Source: a virus. From it: a stretch of 43,237 bases of DNA. The notes below the pieces were generated by a model that had not been told where the DNA came from, did no database searches, and saw only the letters and a program-made list of their open reading frames with translations. The stretch's first letter is position 1. Every line of letters starts with the position of its first letter. Shown here in pieces: positions 40,146 to 43,237 of the stretch. The stretch is taken from IMG/VR virus record IMGVR_UViG_3300034106_004434, positions 1 through 43,237 of that record; one strand, 5' to 3'. The translations under genes and the position numbers were made by a program.

Positions 40146-40166
40146 CTCCTGTTGCTTTTGTGTCAA

Positions 40167-41072
40167 TTAAAATTTCTTATCAATCGACTGCAACTCACTC
40201 AGATATCCGGTGACCTGCCCATCTGGGCGGTCTGGGGTCTTACGAGGCTCGGCCTTGGGAACTACAGCATCGCGAGTCTTGGACCCGCTTACTGCTTCTT
40301 CCACAAGTTGTTCTGCCTCGGAGGACTCTTCCCTCTCGAACATCTCAACGACATAGTTAAAATTCTCACTAATATACTCAGGATCCTTATCAGAAAGGAT
40401 CTTGGTCAAATAGGTTTTCTTGGCACTGTTCATGCCTTTGGTCTTCTGCTCCAAGATCACCGAGGACTTGGACTTCTTATTGGATTCTGCTAAGACCAGG
40501 TTTTCTTTATAAGCTTCATTCAGCTGAGCTTGAAGTTCGTCGATCTTCTTACGACCATTTTCGATCGTTCCTTTGACGGACTCATTCAGCTGCTCTGGGT
40601 CAATAGCCAAGAACTTACGAATCTGACCCAATTGCTTCTTCGCATAGTTATTCGAAACGGCTTCTTCTAACTGAGCAGCAGGAATAGCCTTTTCCAAATA
40701 CAGATCCAAATAGTTACTGATCTTGCCCACCAAGGTATCACTGAACTCCGTGGCCTTCTCATTGATCGTCTTACGATACTTGTCAACAATCGTCTTGAGC
40801 TTATTGGTGTGATTCTCTGTAATGGTCTGAACCACCTTCTTCAGCTTGTTGGTGTGGTCGACATCAATCTTCTCCAAAAGAGTCTTTAGCTTGCTGGTGT
40901 GATCCTTATCCAACTTAGCAACAGCATTTTCCACTTCTAAGGAAACTTGCGTATTGGCCTTTTCCTTTACAGCACCATCAAAAGCTTCGGCAATTACCTT
41001 AGCAGTTTCTTCGTTGATGGCGGTTGTTCCATCTGGTCCTGTGATTTTCTTGAGAATGTCAGAAATGTTCAT
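40167..41072 (-). CDS. Prohead scaffold protein (T4 gp22-like)
   Basis: 301 residues, very rich in Lys, Glu and Leu and predicted almost wholly coiled coil, as for scaffolding core proteins. Three copies of HT(S/N)KLK, in KDHTSKLKTLL, VDHTNKLKKVV and ENHTNKLKTIV, spaced about 19 residues, form an unusual internal repeat. Many L-x-E-type sites (QLNE, VILE, LVLAE) are available to the gp21 protease, consistent with degradation during maturation. It directs prohead assembly and lies between the 80-residue core protein and gp23, as in T4. A late promoter ATAAATA precedes ATG 41072 by 10 bases. It has no Shine-Dalgarno sequence. Confidence 0.88.
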   Translation of the reverse strand: MNISDILKKITGPDGTTAINEETAKVIAEAFDGAVKEKANTQVSLEVENAVAKLDKDHTSKLKTLLEKIDVDHTNKLKKVVQTITENHTNKLKTIVDKYRKTINEKATEFSDTLVGKISNYLDLYLEKAIPAAQLEEAVSNNYAKKQLGQIRKFLAIDPEQLNESVKGTIENGRKKIDELQAQLNEAYKENLVLAESNKKSKSSVILEQKTKGMNSAKKTYLTKILSDKDPEYISENFNYVVEMFEREESSEAEQLVEEAVSGSKTRDAVVPKAEPRKTPDRPDGQVTGYLSELQSIDKKF

Positions 41073-41082
41073 TGTATGTAAT

Positions 41083-41089
41083 TATTTAT
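41083..41089 (-). promoter_or_regulatory. Putative late promoter (ATAAATA)
   Basis: GATAAATA on the minus strand in the 43-base gap before gp22, 10 bases from ATG 41072. Confidence 0.62.
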
Positions 41090-41115
41090 CTAGTGTAGGG
41101 TCCGTTATGGTGAAA

Positions 41116-41358
41116 TTACTTAGAATCGTCTTTGCCGGCTTTCTTTTTCTTAAAGAAAGTCTTCGGATCAAATTTCTTCTTTCCGTCTTTTTTGTCGTCC
41201 TTCTTTTTATCCTTATCTTTACCTTTAATCTTCTTTAAGGTTTCCTTCACCTTTGCCTTGACCTTTTCTTGCAAAATGGTTTCTAAATTCTGATGGGCCT
41301 CAGAGTATTGATCTGCAAAGATCTGGGTGATTAACGTAGAAATGTTCTTAGCGCTCAT
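41116..41358 (-). CDS. Small prohead core protein (gp67/gp68 position)
   Basis: 80 residues. The N-terminal half is helical (ISTLITQIFADQYSEAHQNLETILQEKVKAKVKETL), with the 'sa...le.il.eKv...' pattern of T4-like prohead core proteins. The C-terminal half is almost all Lys and Asp (KKIKGKDKDKKKDDKKDGKKK). T4 gp67 has the same length with an acidic tail, so the basic tail here is notable and would favour DNA or nucleic-acid contact, or protease-driven release of a basic peptide. It sits between gp21 and gp22. A CTAAGTA motif lies 6 bases before the ATG. Confidence 0.72.
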   Translation of the reverse strand: MSAKNISTLITQIFADQYSEAHQNLETILQEKVKAKVKETLKKIKGKDKDKKKDDKKDGKKKFDPKTFFKKKKAGKDDSK

Positions 41359-41364
41359 GTGATA

Positions 41365-41371
41365 TACTTAG
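41365..41371 (-). promoter_or_regulatory. Putative late promoter (CTAAGTA)
   Basis: CTAAGTA on the minus strand, 6 bases before ATG 41358, in the 29-base gap after gp21. Confidence 0.48.
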
Positions 41372-41387
41372 ATAGGTGATGGGATAG

Positions 41388-42062
41388 TTATGAATTCTTT
41401 AGAGCGTTAATGAATGCTAAAATATGTTCCTTCAAATACTTCTCCGTGTCTTTCTTGGGGAGAGTAGCCATATCCTTTTCAAAGGCGGCATACAGGGGTT
41501 CGAATTGTCCGGCTTCATTTAGGACCCACTGCTTTGATTCTAAGATCCCGTTTACAAAAGCTGTTGGCACACTAGGATCAGCCACCACATCAATAGCCAC
41601 GATTCTTAGACCCTCTACTCGCTTGACACTATTAGACTCTTCTACTAAACGGCCTAATGACCGACTAGACACACCTAACTTGACACCGTCTAGAACTAAG
41701 GATTTGGCTAAGATGCCCAATGGAGTCGAAAGCATCTTGCTCTTGCCTTCAAAGTAATTGCCGTTTTGTTTTAGATTCGTCACCATGTGGCAAACGCGCT
41801 CTAAATTGATTTCAGGGCTTTGAGGGTGATTTAATTCTCCGGTGGACCTCTTCGTCACAATCATCTCAGTGTTATAACGATCCACTTCCTTGACCATTTC
41901 TTCTAATGGATAACGACGTTTGTTCTTGTTCACTTCTTCAGCCATCAAGAACGGCCCAGAAAGATACATCGTGGAAGGGGCATTTCGATTTTGTTCGTCC
42001 AGCATATATGTGACGTCAAAAACTGGCTCATCTACCAATAACTTAAAAGGGGACATGATCAT
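41388..42062 (-). CDS. Prohead core protease (T4 gp21-like)
   Basis: 224 residues (T4 gp21: 212). This serine protease family degrades the scaffold and trims capsid proteins. The catalytic His lies in STGELNHPQ (His79) and the Ser in LGVSSRSLG (Ser133, the second Ser of SSR), matching the ELNHP and VSSRG motifs of phage prohead proteases. The following DVVADPSVPTAF is the typical 'vD.v.dPa' strand. A second ATG at 42056 is equally plausible, giving 222 residues. The gene has a late promoter ATAAATA 9 bases upstream of the first ATG and lies next to its substrates gp22 and gp23. Confidence 0.93.
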   Translation of the reverse strand: MIMSPFKLLVDEPVFDVTYMLDEQNRNAPSTMYLSGPFLMAEEVNKNKRRYPLEEMVKEVDRYNTEMIVTKRSTGELNHPQSPEINLERVCHMVTNLKQNGNYFEGKSKMLSTPLGILAKSLVLDGVKLGVSSRSLGRLVEESNSVKRVEGLRIVAIDVVADPSVPTAFVNGILESKQWVLNEAGQFEPLYAAFEKDMATLPKKDTEKYLKEHILAFINALKNS

Positions 42063-42071
42063 TATATTACG

Positions 42072-42078
42072 TATTTAT
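42072..42078 (-). promoter_or_regulatory. Putative late promoter (ATAAATA)
   Basis: GATAAATA on the minus strand in the gap before gp21, 9 or 15 bases from the two candidate ATG codons. Confidence 0.62.
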
Positions 42079-42103
42079 CACTATGGTAGTCCAAACGAAT
42101 CAT

Positions 42104-42319
42104 TTAGATGGCCCTTAAGAATTCTCTAATTCCGCCATCATAATGTTTATTAACACCCCTAATAATTTGCTCATCGGTTAACTCTGCTAAACTTTCTTCA
42201 TCCATATCACCCCAAGAACAATCAGCTACCCATTCTCTCATGGCTGCTATTTGCTCTGCAGTAAATATGGGATTTATATTTTCTTTTAATAAGTTACAAA
42301 AAGATTCAAAGTTTAACAT
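42104..42319 (-). CDS. Small head-cluster protein
   Basis: 71 residues. The start MLNFESFCNLLKENINP has the same shape as the targeting-like N-terminus of the 28341 gene (M-x-x-F-x-x-F/D-x-x-L-L-[EK]). The rest is acidic and helical (QIAAMREWVADCSWGDMDEESLAELTDEQIIRGVNKHYDGGI). It lies between the gp4-like and gp21 genes, where T4 has the small core proteins gp67 and gp68. A CTAAATA motif is 9 bases before the ATG. Function as a core or internal protein is inferred. Confidence 0.66.
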   Translation of the reverse strand: MLNFESFCNLLKENINPIFTAEQIAAMREWVADCSWGDMDEESLAELTDEQIIRGVNKHYDGGIREFLRAI

Positions 42320-42323
42320 ATGA

Positions 42324-42788
42324 TTAACTATTTAGGTGTTTCTCGGTTAATACTATGAATTGATAACCTTTAGATTTAGCCCACTGTGTAGCAGCAGACC
42401 ACTTGGCTTGGTTAATTCCCCAATGATATCGCTCATAGAGCATCGTGGATTGTTTTTTTCGATTAGTAACTTCGGGTGGTTTAGTTTGTTTTTCTGGTTT
42501 ATATTCGATTAATAATTTTTTAGTAGTTCCGTCTTTCATAACCATGTGACATACAAAGTCTATAAAATATCTATGCACCCTTCCATCCGCAGGACTTTCG
42601 TAAGGGACCACTACAGATTCTGAACCCCACATAGTTACGTTCGTAGAACTATCAAGCCACCTCATTACTTTTAGTTCTGCTCCTGATCTATAAACAACCG
42701 GAGTTGAACCTTTATACTTTTCTGGAAATCTAAGAGTATAAATTCCTTGGGAATACTTGCCGTTTTTCTTGTTCGGTTTAGCTTTCAT
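42324..42788 (-). CDS. Head completion nuclease-like protein (T4 gp4)
   Basis: 154 residues (T4 gp4: 150). The series YRSGAELKVMRWLD, GRVHRYFIDFVCHM, LLIEYKPEKQTKPP is the same as in T4 gp4 (also called gp50/gp65 in older maps), with a restriction-endonuclease-like core: Glu38, Asp77 and Glu95-x-Lys97 (EYK). It is thought to finish or stabilise packaged DNA at head completion, acting like TnsA-type endonucleases. ATG 42788, two bases after the previous stop, is chosen over a TTG at 42803. The N-terminal 12 residues are Lys-rich (KAKPNKKNGK). Confidence 0.92.
   Translation of the reverse strand: MKAKPNKKNGKYSQGIYTLRFPEKYKGSTPVVYRSGAELKVMRWLDSSTNVTMWGSESVVVPYESPADGRVHRYFIDFVCHMVMKDGTTKKLLIEYKPEKQTKPPEVTNRKKQSTMLYERYHWGINQAKWSAATQWAKSKGYQFIVLTEKHLNS
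42329..42335 (-). promoter_or_regulatory. Putative late promoter (CTAAATA)
   Basis: CTAAATA on the minus strand within the 3' end of the gp4-like gene, 9 bases before ATG 42319 of the 71-residue gene. Confidence 0.5.
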
Positions 42789-42790
42789 TA

Positions 42791-43237
42791 TCAACCTATC
42801 CAAAACGCGGTGCCGTGCTCTTGTCCTATTTCGGCCTTGTCGTGTTTCAAATCATTTTCCAGCCGATTTCTCTCTTCCAATCCTTGAGACATAAGATCCT
42901 GATAACTAACAGACTGTCCGCCAAATAACGAGGTTCCGCCAAATTTTCCACGAACGTGGGAGACGGACATCTTAGTCAATGCCAGGGTATATTGTTGAAC
43001 CCATATCTGACTAACAATACTCTTAATTGGTAACTGTAAGCGGACGCCCATTAGTCCGAAATATGGATCCGAGGCCTGACTGGGTTCTGGGATAATTTTA
43101 AGAATCTGAGTCGTGGGATCAAATCGTAAATATGGATCCGAAGCGAACAATTTTCTTCTTAGTTTAAGCCATCCCGACATGGCATTCCAATTCACTAAAT
43201 CAAATCCCATGTTACCCATCAAGGCCCCAAAATAGGC
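42791..43237 (-). CDS. C-terminal part of a virion structural protein (runs off the window)
   Basis: The frame is open to the right edge, so only the last ~148 residues are seen, starting AYFGALMGNMGFDLVNW. The end contains YTLALTKMSVSHVRGKFGG, SYQDLMSQGLEERNRLENDL, resembling the C-terminus of a T4-like cyanophage and marine-phage structural protein ('YT.ALaKe.LG.iR.K......Ga......L...a..Ek..L'); this is recalled and not verified. Two-residue spacing from the next gene shows operon membership. It is not a portal by any motif I can see. A first Met at TTG 43222 or ATG 43219 is unlikely to be the real start. Confidence 0.6.
   Translation of the reverse strand, partial: AYFGALMGNMGFDLVNWNAMSGWLKLRRKLFASDPYLRFDPTTQILKIIPEPSQASDPYFGLMGVRLQLPIKSIVSQIWVQQYTLALTKMSVSHVRGKFGGTSLFGGQSVSYQDLMSQGLEERNRLENDLKHDKAEIGQEHGTAFWIG

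Overview
The window is part of the genome of a large, tailed, contractile (T4-supergroup) bacteriophage. The diagnostic genes are a T4-like head cluster (gp4-type nuclease, gp21 prohead protease, gp22 scaffold, gp23 major capsid), two T4-type baseplate wedge proteins (gp25, gp6), a gp44-type clamp-loader subunit, a gp16-type small terminase, phage thymidylate synthase and dUTPase, and an Ile(UAU) tRNA. Genes are densely packed with ATGA/TAATG overlaps. There is no sign of integration, transposons, CRISPR or homing endonucleases. Most of the DNA is AT-rich, but the left ~4 kb and the capsid gene are visibly richer in GC. The host cannot be named from this sequence.

Layout. 1-4000: tRNA, small unknown genes on the minus strand, and an unusual ~790-base gene-poor stretch (1735-2522) with tandem repeats and a long pyrimidine tract. 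3905-9194 (plus strand): a beta-rich virion-type protein and a 1426-residue protein with a von Willebrand A domain. 9191-28303 (minus strand): one late block read from gp25 and gp6 through a 1024-residue PKD/propeller protein, a 2023-residue protein, and a set of LamG, fibre-like and small proteins. This is the tail/baseplate and probably the host-contact apparatus. 28341-29221 (plus): an unknown virion-like protein and a cyclic-phosphate-processing receiver (cREC) protein. 29184-37943 (mostly minus): replication and nucleotide metabolism (clamp loader, thymidylate synthase, dUTPase, DUF1937-type protein, P-loop kinase, macro domain), a SemiSWEET-like membrane protein and many small unknowns, interrupted by a plus-strand small-terminase gene. 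38056-43237 (minus): head morphogenesis.

Regulation. A heptamer of the form [A/C]TAA[A/G]TA recurs just upstream of at least twelve genes, mainly virion genes and almost nowhere else among starts. It matches the core of the T4 late promoter (TATAAATA), and its short distance to the ATG (often exactly 6 bases) suggests leaderless or nearly leaderless late mRNAs. An intrinsic terminator follows the capsid gene. Early/middle-type genes more often show a Shine-Dalgarno sequence or stop/start overlaps.

The most unusual content is the very large, domain-rich tail module (vWA, PKD, a LamG domain interrupted by a propeller, NHL-like propellers), the late-promoter spacing, the repeat-rich non-coding island, and co-occurring genes that could act on NAD/ADP-ribose and RNA ends (macro, cREC, P-loop kinase, DUF1937). 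Several small genes (50-58 residues) that standard length cut-offs would miss are included.
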